From Metarhizium brunneum (lineage: Eukaryota > Ascomycota > Sordariomycetes > Hypocreales > Clavicipitaceae): a DNA stretch of 64,000 nucleotides. A program made the position numbers and the translations under genes. The notes under the pieces are model-generated. The model had not been told where the DNA came from and made no database searches. It saw nothing but the letters and a program-made list of their open reading frames with translations. The stretch's first letter is position 1; every line of letters begins with the position of its first letter. Below are positions 44,725 through 55,159 of the stretch, in pieces. The DNA lies in assembly GCF_013426205.1 (NCBI RefSeq), contig NC_089425.1, positions 1,860,001 through 1,924,000 of the forward strand, in the 5' to 3' direction.

Positions 44725-46835
44725 ATGGCGGGCGCTCCAGTGCGAAGAGCTCCTTACAAGGACACTTTGCAGCCTGCTTTGCATAGGCGCTTTTCCTCAA
44801 CCGCCATTCTTCTGCTGGCAGTGTCGTATTTGGAAGCCTTGCTCCTTGCCAACTGGAGCTCATGTTTGTTCTGCCTCGTCCATGTCCATGCATCCACGTT
44901 GCGAGACGTTATGCTAACCCCTCGTTCATCGTTGCAGATTTCTGGTCATGGTTTCCAATTGGGCCCGCCGGCTTCCGAACTCTACTCATCTTCTCTTGCG
45001 GACTGTCAATCCTCATCCTTCGGATCGCACATTATCATGTCGGACTGAAAACGACCGAATCTGGGTTGCAGGCTCTCGGCTCGTCTCTGCTTAGCCCCCC
45101 AACCTACGAGACGGCTTTATGGTACAGCATCTCGAGCTTCCTCTTCTGCTCCATCTTTTTGTTCTCAATGTCGGAATCTTCCAATCTGCACTGGATCACC
45201 TACCTTAGTGGCACCCGGGCACGACTGAACGAGAGGCCATTGTTTCTTGCTTCTTACTTGGGCGTCTGTGCTCTTTTTCAAACCATCACTCACTACAAAA
45301 CTGATATTGACCGCCTGAATTTTGACATCTCCAAGCACCAGACTAGAGTACAGCAAAAGGCGCTAGGCGTTTTGCCGCGGTCTTTTCAAATCGTGCTGCT
45401 ACAGCTTCCTGGCGCCCTTGCGCAATCCGCACAGCAAGCCGTCTCTGCTCTACTCGCGAGTCTTTTTATATACTACTTCATTCTGCGATCCTCTGCCTGG
45501 GGCTGGGCTTTGACCTTCCTTCGCCCATTTTACAGTCTCCCTAAAACCAATATTGTCCCCGCTACCTGGCCGACCGACATATACTTGTTAGTACGTTGCA
45601 TTTATGCTGGGACACTGATGCAGTTTGTGTGGGCGGCGGGAAACACAGCTTTTTCCGTGTTCATGGTCAGAGAGCCCCTGAAAAATGGAAACCCTTTGAC
45701 ATCAGAATCAAAGGATCCAAATGGCAGTCTCCTTAACGGACTCAAGAGCAAGAAGCTCTCTATCAAGGTGAGGCGAGACTCCACTCGGCATGATCGTGCG
45801 GTATGACTGACAGAGTGCTAGTCTTTTGCCATGTGGGAGCTTGCTCTCATTGCTCGAGATTTTGAGGTTCGGCGACAGGCTATTTTTTGTGATATTGACC
45901 GCAAAGATGGCCCCATGTGGTCACAAGTCTATTCAATCTGCATGGAACTTCTGAAGCAAATTGAAACTCGTGTTGATGAGTATGGGAAACCACCGCCATC
46001 GGCTTTCGCACAACCCAATCCGGTCGTCGAGACAAAGCAGCGTACAACAGCTCCGGTTCGACGGGAAGCCATCTTCACTAAGAAGGGCGAGACGCCTCGA
46101 CTTCTTGGCGGGGTGGAAAAGGCCTTGGACCAAATTGCCAGAACCCCTGGCTCATCTCCAGTGTCCGAACTCAGCCCCTTGGCCAAGAAGACGTGGAAGG
46201 ATGCCAAGGACAGAATGCTCACCAGGGAACAGCAGGAAGCGCTGTCTCCCGAGCATCTGCGAAGCGAATTTGGCAACTGGACGACTAGTCTTTTGAGAAT
46301 TGGGTACATTGGCCGTCTGTTCCGTCACGATTTCCGCACTCGGATTGCCGGCGTCGTCCTGGGTACGCCATACGCTGAGCCAACTCTGTACACCAACGCT
46401 TCCCAGGCTCTTTGTCTGTTGGCAGTCCACAGCCTTGCTGAAGACCAATTTGGAAACGTTCACAGAGATGTTCCCAGCATCATCCGCACTCTGACTGCTG
46501 TCATACGGAAGGTTGAAGGCCTATATCAACGCTTTCCATTGCACTGGACTGATCCGAGTGGTACCAAGGAGTCACCAGAGGTGGACGAGATCCTAGATGC
46601 TCTAAGGACCGGCTTGGAACAGGTCGTGGCTCAATTTGAGCCATACAGCAGCGATCTAAGACTATCCCTAGGAGATGTTCGCTTAGCCAAGGAAGCTATT
46701 GTGAAGCCTGAGAGGGAGGCTCCCGCTCCAAAGGAAAAGGAACTAGTGGTAAAGCCAAAGACTATTGATGAGAAGAATGTAGAGCCGTCAAGGAACCGGC
46801 GGGAGTTTAAACCACAAATGGAACAAGCACGGTGA
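44725..46835 (+). CDS. NDC1: Nucleoporin Ndc1
   Basis: Exons 44725-44863, 44938-45767 and 45822-46835 (introns 74 and 54 nt) give 660 aa. The N-terminal half has six likely membrane segments, among them TAILLLAVSYLEALLLANW, ALWYSISSFLFCSIFLFSM and LIFSCGLSILILRIAHYHVG, typical of Ndc1. The joint S-Y-F-WSWFPIGPAG over intron 1 (donor GTTTGT) agrees with the family. The soluble C-terminal half has FAMWELALIARDFEVRRQAI and, near residue 500, LRIGYIGRLFRHDFRTRIAG. A charged tail ends the protein. Ndc1 anchors nuclear pores and, in fungi, spindle pole bodies in the nuclear envelope. Confidence 0.9.
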
Positions 46836-47468
46836 AAAGTGAGCTTGGGACTGGGTCGGCGCAAGGAGCATACCAGCATTACGATACCAAAATGGTAGAG
46901 AAAACGTATTTTAACAGAGGAGATAGAAGAGGGAAAGCTGCCTCGAATACCGCATACTTTGCAAGTTGGTTGACTTTATAAGCGACATCTCAGAGAAGCC
47001 TTTTTGATTTTTGATTTTTTTTTTTTTGGCTCATCGTTATGAGTGTTGGAAATGGTTTGCCAATAGAAGAGCTAGCCGTTGGCAACTAAGTGAACTAGCC
47101 ACTTACTTACTTAATTAAGTTAGTCCACTTAGTTGCCAACGGGTAGCCAAAGCATGCTGGACACCGTCCATGTCCGTGACATTGGTGACGGAGTTGAGTC
47201 TGGTGCTTGGCAGGACCCCAGCCGCGGCCCACTTGCTCAAAGCAGCGGAAGCATGCTTGTAGCCAACAGTCGGGCTCACAGCTCAATCCCACCCGTCACA
47301 CCTCAATGCTTCTCCTTCCCTTCCACCTTTCTTCCTGCTCCTACACGCAACAACGCTACATTCTTCATAGGGATCAGCACCATTCCCGTGTAGCCATGCG
47401 ACCCCTGCTGACCGAAATACCCGAGGCGAGATGCTAGATGCCTTGGCGAGCACCTCGACGAGACAGCC
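46836..47468. other. Intergenic region with a long hairpin
   Basis: Gene-free between Ndc1 and Dlt1; it contains the inverted repeat at 47071-47147, annotated separately, and an oligo-T tract near 47020-47029. Two upstream ATGs (47396 and 47431) precede the Dlt1 start. Confidence 0.6.
47071..47147. repeat. Long inverted repeat (hairpin or small MITE)
   Basis: The 17-bp arms CCGTTGGCAACTAAGTG (47076-47092) and its exact complement (47126-47142) surround a 33-bp loop rich in ACTT repeats with a central CTTAATTAAG palindrome. Five further outer bases on each side pair with one mismatch. It sits 240 bp downstream of the Ndc1 stop. No target-site duplication is obvious. Confidence 0.85.
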
Positions 47469-48779
47469 ATGCAACAGCGACGCCTCTTCTCTCGCTTCCT
47501 CTACGGATCCGTATACATCCTCTTGTACCTCGTACTCCTCGGCCTGCTGCTCATTACCCCCGGCGATGCCATCGAACGATCCATCAGCAACGGCCAAAAT
47601 TACAATGTTCTCATTGTGACGATATCGTATGTGGTGACGGTCGTTATTGTCGTCTTTATCTACGTCTTGCGACTGTATACTACAAAAACGGCCATTGCCG
47701 CAATTCCCAAGACGTGGGCACCCATTGACAAGGGGGACGTCAAGGATATCGTGTATAAAATGATTCATGGGGGCTTGAATCGCAGCGCGGCGATTGCGTT
47801 TGCGGCGCGACCTAGAGAACAGATTGATTCGGATGACGTGCTTGGCGGAAACGAAAGTGGTGAAGCGGGAGCTCGACCTGTTGGCGGGCTGAAGAAGACC
47901 AAGACAGTTGCTGAGGATTTAGATTTGCCTCTCCCCCCCGAGCGGCCTGTTTGGGGAGAGATTGAACACTATGGTTGGGCTTCGCCGAATTCGCCTGATC
48001 TGCGGAATCTGCAGTACAGCAGTGTTTTTTCGGAGCTGCCGAATCTCATTGAAGCCAAAGCTCTGACAATGGCCCCTATTGAGGAGCAGGGTTTGGGCGC
48101 TGATCCGCCGATGATGGATGCCGAGGCTGCCGGGTTATTGCAGCGCACGGCGAACATGACGATGCGAGAATACATACACCACCTTGGGAGTCTTGGCGTG
48201 ATAATCGTGGACGAAACGGCTTCTCAGTTTCTTGCGCAGTACGAATACGCGCGCTTCTCCAACCGGCCTATATCTAACGAACAGTTCCGGTCCCTGATGC
48301 ACCTGTTTGCTGAGGTACTAAGGGGCGTGCAACCGTTGGATCTCGGTTTTCTGAACTCTCCGGAAGATGCAAGCTACGGATGGGGCCCCTCGGAAAGTGA
48401 CATTGATAACGACGCGCCACTGGATACAAACCCCCCTTCTCCGCGAAGCAGTATATCTCGTGCTGGGACAACAAGCACGCACAACTCTGTGCGCCGACCG
48501 CCCTTGCGAATCCACTCAGCACAGGCGCGGAGTTTCCGAAGTGCCCCTACTACACCGGGTAGTAGAACGGCTGTACTGTCTCATAAATCGAGTGAGCATA
48601 GCTTTGCCCAGACGAGACGGCAGTACCCCGTCAGTCAACCCTCAAGCTCGAGTCTGAGATCCAAGGCTGCGAGCGCCGTGAGTAGCAGCGATTCGGGATC
48701 CGTCATCCGTCTTGCTACCAGGGACGATGATGAGCAGCTTCCGTATGTGCTAAATCTGAGACCAACGACGGGCAGTTGA
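47469..48779 (+). CDS. DLT1: Dlt1-family membrane protein (defect at low temperature)
   Basis: A single exon of 436 aa. Two membrane segments lie near the N-terminus, at about residues 11-29 (LYGSVYILLYLVLLGLLLIT) and 47-67 (VLIVTISYVVTVVIVVFIYV). A conserved cytosolic part follows (TKTAIAAIPKTWAPIDKGDV, PPERPVWGEIEHYGWASPNS, MREYIHHLG and FSNRPISNEQFRSLM). The last 130 residues are Ser/Thr-rich and probably disordered. This is the Dlt1 arrangement of yeasts and moulds; its molecular function is not known beyond cold-sensitive growth in yeast. The start is the ATG just before the first membrane segment. Confidence 0.85.
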   Translation: MQQRRLFSRFLYGSVYILLYLVLLGLLLITPGDAIERSISNGQNYNVLIVTISYVVTVVIVVFIYVLRLYTTKTAIAAIPKTWAPIDKGDVKDIVYKMIHGGLNRSAAIAFAARPREQIDSDDVLGGNESGEAGARPVGGLKKTKTVAEDLDLPLPPERPVWGEIEHYGWASPNSPDLRNLQYSSVFSELPNLIEAKALTMAPIEEQGLGADPPMMDAEAAGLLQRTANMTMREYIHHLGSLGVIIVDETASQFLAQYEYARFSNRPISNEQFRSLMHLFAEVLRGVQPLDLGFLNSPEDASYGWGPSESDIDNDAPLDTNPPSPRSSISRAGTTSTHNSVRRPPLRIHSAQARSFRSAPTTPGSRTAVLSHKSSEHSFAQTRRQYPVSQPSSSSLRSKAASAVSSSDSGSVIRLATRDDDEQLPYVLNLRPTTGS

Positions 48780-49389
48780 TGATGGGACCAGGTGCGGGTT
48801 TCTTGTACAAATTACTTTTTTGGACAAATGACGATAAAACGATGTTATATACAGGCGTGGTTGCATATTTTCAGGGTAAAAATATAAGATAATAGACATA
48901 CTTGTGTATTTTTGCACATCAAAGCTGGCATATGTCGGAGAGGTTGTGCAGGGTATCTCGTAGGATGCAACGTTCTGTTCAACAGGGTTGACCCTGTAAA
49001 ACAGTGCGAATTTTGCTTTGCGCATTCTATTTTGACTACAAGCCAATATTTTAATATTTCATCTCTATTGTAGCATATTGACGCTCATCACCATGTGCGT
49101 TGGCGCCTGCCTAGGCAAGCTATACTTGCGCCGCGCAAACATGCAAGCTATCAGACAGCTTGATCCGCAGTGCTATCTGTGATCCACTATCTGTCGACCT
49201 GGTTGCCCCACCTAACTTGACCCTTTTTTGAACCTCCAACTTGCCGCCTCGCATGATTATGTACTCGACTTCCGTCTTTGCAAGCAAACCCCAATTGAAG
49301 CTGCAAACCGCACCTTGCGCATTCTCAAACCTCCCGTCTCTACTGTATCCAGACACCCCGCTTATGATAAATACCGGGCGGCAGCAAAC
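48780..49389. other. Intergenic region, Dlt1 3' flank
   Basis: Gene-free. An upstream out-of-frame ATG at 49253 opens a long frame across the next start codon, so the 5' end of the following gene is uncertain. Confidence 0.55.
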
Positions 49390-49950
49390 ATGCCGGACAA
49401 GCCGCCACCGCTGCCCGTGGCCGCCGACCGCCTTGCCATATCCAACCGCCTGTCCATGCTGTTCGCGGACCGCTCAGCGCTCATAAAGAAGCTGGTTCCG
49501 CAGTCCTCGACAACCCGCAACCCCAGCCGCCGCGCCCGCCCCCTAGACGACGACGACGTCTTGTTCGGGGCACCCGCGAACCAGGGCGTGGGATACGTCT
49601 CGGAAAAGCCAACCAGGGACACGAAGCGAGAAGACAAGATGCTGCGGGCCAAAATGCTAGGCAAGAGAAGGGCCGGCACGTCGGGGGCGATATCGAAAGC
49701 GCAAGAGAGCGAGAGCGACGACGAGCAAGGGAGGGGGTCGCTGGGGAAGAGGAAGCGCCCGAGGAGGGCGAAGGCGAGGGCGGATGAGCCTGCCGAGGCG
49801 GGGAACGGTACTGGTGATGGGCAGGACGCGGTCGCCGAGGCTGAGAATTACGCTGCGACGGAGGCGCGGGAGAGCTCGCCGCAGATGCAAGATGCTCGGC
49901 CGAAGAAGAAGAAGAAGAAGAGGAAGCGGAAGAACAAAGGGCAAGAATAA
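49390..49950 (+). CDS. Small Lys/Arg-rich protein, probably nuclear or nucleolar
   Basis: A single exon of 186 aa from the first in-frame ATG. I do not recognise a named family with confidence. The first 60 residues are moderately structured (ADRLAISNRLSMLFADRS, then KKLVPQ). A conserved-looking centre reads DDDDVLFGAPANQGVGYVSE followed by MLRAKMLGKRRAG. The rest is acidic and Ala-rich and ends in a basic run (KKKKKKRKRKNKGQE) that should act as a nuclear or nucleolar signal. Layout resembles small fungal nucleolar proteins of unknown function (DUF3245-like is a weak guess). Third-position bias to G and C supports coding. Confidence 0.6.
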   Translation: MPDKPPPLPVAADRLAISNRLSMLFADRSALIKKLVPQSSTTRNPSRRARPLDDDDVLFGAPANQGVGYVSEKPTRDTKREDKMLRAKMLGKRRAGTSGAISKAQESESDDEQGRGSLGKRKRPRRAKARADEPAEAGNGTGDGQDAVAEAENYAATEARESSPQMQDARPKKKKKKRKRKNKGQE

Positions 49951-50761
49951 AGTCAACGGAAGTGGGGGGTAGAGTTGATTCTTCTGTATGGAGATTCTTG
50001 GTACAAGAAACCGGCTACAGTCACAGTTACTTTGGGCATATATTGATCGGAAGCAAGCGACGGGCGTTTTGAAACAGTTTGGTTCTGATGATTTACACAG
50101 TTTACAACCAGGCAGCAAACATCCGTGGATACCATGCATAGACGCAAGCGCAACATAACACTACAACCACCTGTTCTTGTAAATTCGTATCCGCCATTCA
50201 ATGCATTTTTTAGTGGTATGGTATCTGCCACTCCTAGTGTCATCCCGATCACGAATACGCCAGTTCCCTATGCACAATATTCCACTACTTTGTACTCTCA
50301 TATTCAAAATCCCGCGGAGATTATACCCATGACAATGACTTGTCCTTGCACCAATTATCCCTTGACCTTCCCGCCGGTTAATATTGTTCCGCATCGTGCC
50401 ACACAAAATACATGTGCAGGTTCCAGCAAACCTCTGCACAAGACGCCCAAGAAACGAAGCACAACATGCGCTCCTTCCAGCAAGGTGTAGTTGGCAGACA
50501 ATATAAGACTGACACACTTTGTATCTCGCCGAGTAGCTGTAAGATGAACGCCCCCAAAACATACAGAACTAGTATTTTCGTCACGCTTCGTCGTTCCTTC
50601 AGATCCTAGGATCAACAAATTTTTTTAAAAAGTGAAAAGAAAAAAGCGTCTCATCCAGAATATCGCTCAAAAAAGACTGGATTGGTGGCAACTTTGTAAA
50701 CTCGCACCACTGCGTTGGCGGATTAACAAGATATTCACTTTTGATACCCGCAGTTGTAACC
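49951..50761. other. Convergent 3' flanks before the Sfl1-type gene
   Basis: Gene-free 811 bp. A 121-codon forward frame (50125-50490) has no domain. Confidence 0.5.
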
Positions 50762-52764
50762 TCACTGCATTCGTTTTCGTTTTCTATCATCATCACCACG
50801 TGGATCTTCGTCCTCATCTGACCTCTCAGCTGTGTCACTTGGGTTCAAGATGTGCGCCATGCTGCCTCTTCTGGTCGGAGGCGCCGATGAATCTTTAAAT
50901 AGGGGTCCCTTGGTGTCCCTATTGCCTGCCGAATTCCAGGACCAACCACCAAATGCATCTGCCCCATTGCTACTGCCATTGGCAGGTGCATGAGGGGGCG
51001 GGGGAGTGGTGGGTCGAGAATGCGGATGAGAATGTGAAGCCGTCTGCAGCGAGTATGTCGATAACGATTCTCTTATACGCTGGTCCTCCGGAGCCACTCT
51101 TCCAGGTGACGACGGCCATGGGCCGGGAGGCGCGTTAGATGCCGAGAAGGGGGAGGGTCCAGGTTGCCATCCATGCGCGCGAATGTCAGCAGCAGTGTGT
51201 CTTCGAGCCAGGTTGCCAGGTGGTGTTTCCACGTTTGAAAGGGGATGCGGACCCGAAGGGGGCGGAGCCGCAGCATTGCGGAGAGGCGAGGATTGTGTAG
51301 TGCTGCTGCCACCAATTGAGCCGTATGGACGTCGCGCTCCGAGTGTAAGAGACGATGGTACACCAGGCCGATATAGGGGCTGCCCTCGGGCCTGGGACTG
51401 CGGTACTGCTAGTCCACCAGCTGGTCGTCTGGAATCATCTTGTGGCAATTGCCTTGGCGACACCGGAGGGTTGTCGACGTTGCTGAAGTATTGCTGCCGA
51501 CCCACAAATGGCACATCTTGAGGCTCGTCAACTGTCCGAATCATATCGGCCTGTCGTTGTATCTCTCCTTGCAGACCCATCACTAAAAATAGATTAAGCA
51601 TCAGTATGGTTATAGATAGATGAGGTATCTGTAGCAGGTAGAATGGCAGCGGAGTTGGAGAGCTGATCGAAGGCTGCACAATATGATTGCTGAAGCCACT
51701 TACCATCTCGGTGAATTGTACTCTCCAGCGGCACTAGCGACAACATGGCCCGAGTCAATTCTTGGTTGAAATGCAGCAATCGTCCCATAGTTTCCATCAC
51801 AGTCTGATTTTTCACGTGCATGTAATGTGCGGTTTCTTCGCTTCGTTGTAATCGTGCGCTTACGTCGTAGAGGGTGTGCTCTAGATTTGCAAGTCTCGCG
51901 TCGATGCTCTCCGGGGGGACTTGAACAGGCTCAGCAGGTGTACCGGGTTGCGAAGAGCCAGGTTTCGTGAAATTGGTCTCGCGATGAACTAGAGCATGAC
52001 GACTAGCTCGTCGCTTGATATCACGCAATCCAGCTATATCACCTCGCTTAAAACTGCCATTGCCATGTTTAAACTCCCACAGTGTGGTATCCGGATTGCC
52101 GGTGTGGAAGACATCTCGTTCTAGCATCATTGTTAGTGTTTTAAAGCCACGGTTATAGATATGGAATGAGCTCTCAATCAAGTACCCTTATGAAACCCAT
52201 ACATATTGAGCTGGCGAACAAATGACGAGATATTGGTGTGTTTGAAATATTGTCTATATTGCGATCAGCGGGCGTATAATCGGTCATCTCGAGACGGTCA
52301 CGACATACGACAAGACTTTGGAAAAATCAGCAGTTGGCGACATGACAAAGCTCTCCGCATTCGAAGACCACGATATCAAGTGCTGAATGCTAGAATCTTC
52401 CAGCATGCTGCAAAACCCCGTCAGTGACACGTCCCATTGGAATCATTTGTGGCAAAGGTTCGCAATCTCACTTATACAGCTTGTGGATAAAGGCAGTTTG
52501 TACAATCTTCGGCTGGTGGACGGCAGATGAGGCAACTGTCGGCGGCGCAGGCATGTTGGATGAAGAGTCGGCAGGGTTTCGGTCATTGCTGGGAAGTTGG
52601 TTCGGTCGATTGCTCAGCTTGCCATTGGTCTCATGGTCGGCTACATGGCTCGGAGCAGAAGCGGTAGGAGAAGAAGTGATGTCCATGGCGTCGGGGGCAG
52701 ATGTGGATGCGGATGTGGACATGGTGACGGCCAGCGCGGGGACGGGAACAACGCGAGTACCCAT
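50762..52764 (-). CDS. SFL1: HSF-type DNA-binding regulator, Sfl1-like (flocculation suppressor)
   Basis: Five exons on the minus strand (52764-52472, 52407-52309, 52253-52186, 52120-51704, 51582-50762) give 565 aa with matching phases. The HSF domain covers about residues 90-190 and is split over four exons: TAFIHKLYNMLEDSSIQHLI, WSSNAESFVMS, SQYFKHTNISSFVRQLNMYG, FHKERDVFH and WEFKHGNGSFKRGD. A coiled coil follows (ESIDARLANLEHTLYDVSAR), then a Pro/Ser-rich C-terminus ending in a basic DDDRKRKRMQ. The FKHGN-x-FKRGD ending favours Sfl1 over true Hsf1. Yeast Sfl1 represses flocculation genes with Ssn6-Tup1; a role in adhesion or morphogenesis is inferred. An alternative Met at residue 15 is possible. 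The 5' flank has no gene for 6.4 kb. Confidence 0.88.
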
Positions 52765-53822
52765 TGACCCCTCTAGTTCGTCTGTCGGCGGTTACTTTTG
52801 CGCGTGTTGGAGGAAGCCCAGTCGTGGCTATTCCTTTCGGCTAAGGCGATTGACGCGTTAGCATGACAGACGGCCAAACGAAGCAAATCTCGCACCTAGC
52901 TTGCGCTTGCGAAACTCGACTGAAGCACGGGTCATCTGGCGGGGGAAGCGGGCCAGCTCACCTCATCTCCACCGAGAACGGCGACCGGGCCAGTGCAGCG
53001 ATATTGAACAAGAGATGCAGATGGGAGCCAGTGTTGAAAAACGGCAGCCCAGGTTCGAAATGGACAGCAGTGGCAGCTTCGCAAGTGATGGCCACGGCGG
53101 ACGGAGAATGCGCCGCGCGGCGAAAGGAGGCCGTCGAAGAAGTCGTGGATCCCGGTGTCAGTGGGAGCTATCGACTTCGGCTGTCGCGCGACGTCGCAAA
53201 GAGATGGAACCGCTGGATGCGCCGGGCGCCGATGCGGTCGACGATGATGCGGTCGACGCAATGGGCGCGCCGAGAAGGAGGCGAGTGTCTGAGGTTCTGG
53301 TACTTTTGGAAGCTCCCACGAAAGCTCTAGAGTCGCCAGGAGGCCAAGTCTCGGGTCCGGAGTTGATGGAGGTTGGTTGTTGGTTGGGAGAAGACTGGAA
53401 GAGGAGGACACATGCAGGACCTTGGGAAGCAGCTAGCGTCAACTGGTCCGATACTCTGGACAACGTACGGAGGACCGCGTGCTGTGTTCCTCTAGGCCAG
53501 ATAAGGCATCTGTCGAGGAAGGTGCAGTCCAAAAATGGCGCCTGGGGTGCTCCGTACCTAGAGTCAGCTCAAGAGGAACTCCACCGCCTCTAGAACTCGG
53601 AGGCGACGAGGGCGGCAGTACTCCGTACCTGGGCAAAGACGAAGGTATCGGGGCACGTCTATGGCCTGGGCAAGATACTCGGGCTGTGTACCAGGTACGG
53701 GGTACGTACCAAGTTGTGCGAGTAGTACTGCGCCTAGACGGTGGGAGTGGAAGGAGCCGCTAAGGATTTCAAAGTGCTCCACGGAACATTAAATTCATAT
53801 TGACTGCAGCTATTGCTTACGA

Positions 53823-53855
53823 TACCTACTACTTAGGTACTTAAGTAGGTAGTAG
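53823..53855. repeat. Nested palindromes of the AGGTACTTAAGT type
   Basis: Arms TACCTACT (53823-53830) and AGTAGGTA (53844-53851) enclose ACTTAGGTACTTA. Related sequences lie at 17572-17592, 30905-30990 and 57847-57858. Confidence 0.7.
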
Positions 53856-54906
53856 AAATGCCTGGACGTGCGGTCTGGTGGGATTGACAGTTCTCCGGGT
53901 ACAGGCGTAGTAGGTAGCTGTGGGGAGGGTTTGGGAGAGCACCTGCTCCAGCTGTAATATCAATCAATGTATTACTGTCTGTTCAATGTCGAGGAAAAAA
54001 TATGAGCAAGGCACCCGTTTAAGGTGTGCCTTCCTTGGCCAGCAGCAGCCAGTAGTAGCGCCGGGACATTGGCCCCGTTGAAGCTTCCAGATGCTAGATT
54101 GCGTTGCCCTAGTCCGCCCAACACCCCCGAGCTACACCATGAGATGTGGAGGCCCGGACGACCAACAATCTGCAGGAGACGCAGCTTGGCAGTCGAAATT
54201 AGTGATGCACCAACGTCAGCAGCGTCCATGTCAAAACGTTCATGGCACGAAAGGGTCCAATGTTATGGGCCACGAGTCCACGACCCATGGCAACTGCGTT
54301 TCCAATCGTCTTCGTATTTTGTTACGGAGAAGCCCCAGACGAACTGCCAAACGTTTACCTGGATCCTTGGTCAAGCTGTGCTCAGGCGACGACTCGGAGG
54401 CTAACAGCCACTCGGACATGCCCTTGTGCCTTGGACGCTTCGCAGCTGCCTTTTTGTCCCATCGGCCGTTCATTACTGTATGTACATACATACATACTTA
54501 AGTAATTATGTAGATAGAGTCTGGACATGCCACAGCCCGGGTCCCACGCATATTAATTCCCACCCTTCGTCTTGTATCATTTCTTTTTTGTCATTGGGAC
54601 CATTCCCTCCCCTTGCTTCATACCCGAGTCAATGTGTTCGACGGCGACGCCGGTCCTCTGTCAAGAAGCCCCATACGCACGAAATATTCGTCCCGCCGTG
54701 GATACCTCGCAACCTGCTCCGTACCAGCCAAGGCTTCTTCTCCAGGTAGCCAGTATTCATGCTTAGCTCCTGATTGCCGACCAGTGACATAAATATGGCG
54801 TGGCATTCGTGCACCATCAACACCAAGCCTGCGACCCACTCTGAGTTGTCATGACCTTCCTCAGAACCGTCCCAGCGCGTGGACCAGGGATGCATCTCAG
54901 GGACTA

Positions 54907-55159
54907 GGTATCCCATTGAGTGTGCGAAGGTGCAGCTTTTGTAGCGGACCGGGATGTGGGCCAATGAGAAGCCAATTATTAAAAGATACTCATCTTTCCT
55001 AATAAATAATACAAGATCAAGTACTAGTTATCTATAAATATATTTGAAGATATATTATGATACCTAATAAAATCTAATAATAAAAGTGTTTAAATGTATT
55101 GCAAGAAAGTGGGACCGCTACATAACCTGCCCCTTCGCACACTCATGGGATGGAGTACC
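54907..55159. mobile_element. MITE-like element with AT-rich core
   Basis: Inverted terminal regions of about 45-50 bp flank a 160-bp core. Left 54918-54950 and the complement of right 55112-55144 match at 29 of 33 positions, including GAGTGTGCGAAGG and TGTAGCGG. Both ends read GGTA. The core is about 80% A+T (50 of 60 bases in 55021-55080), much higher than its surroundings. There is no coding capacity and no clear target-site duplication. A decayed non-autonomous DNA transposon, possibly changed by RIP, fits best. Confidence 0.7.

Noticed and set aside
52901..53593. 230-codon forward frame upstream of the Sfl1-like gene
   Set aside because: It starts without ATG, has no domain, and lies in the near promoter of a divergently placed gene.
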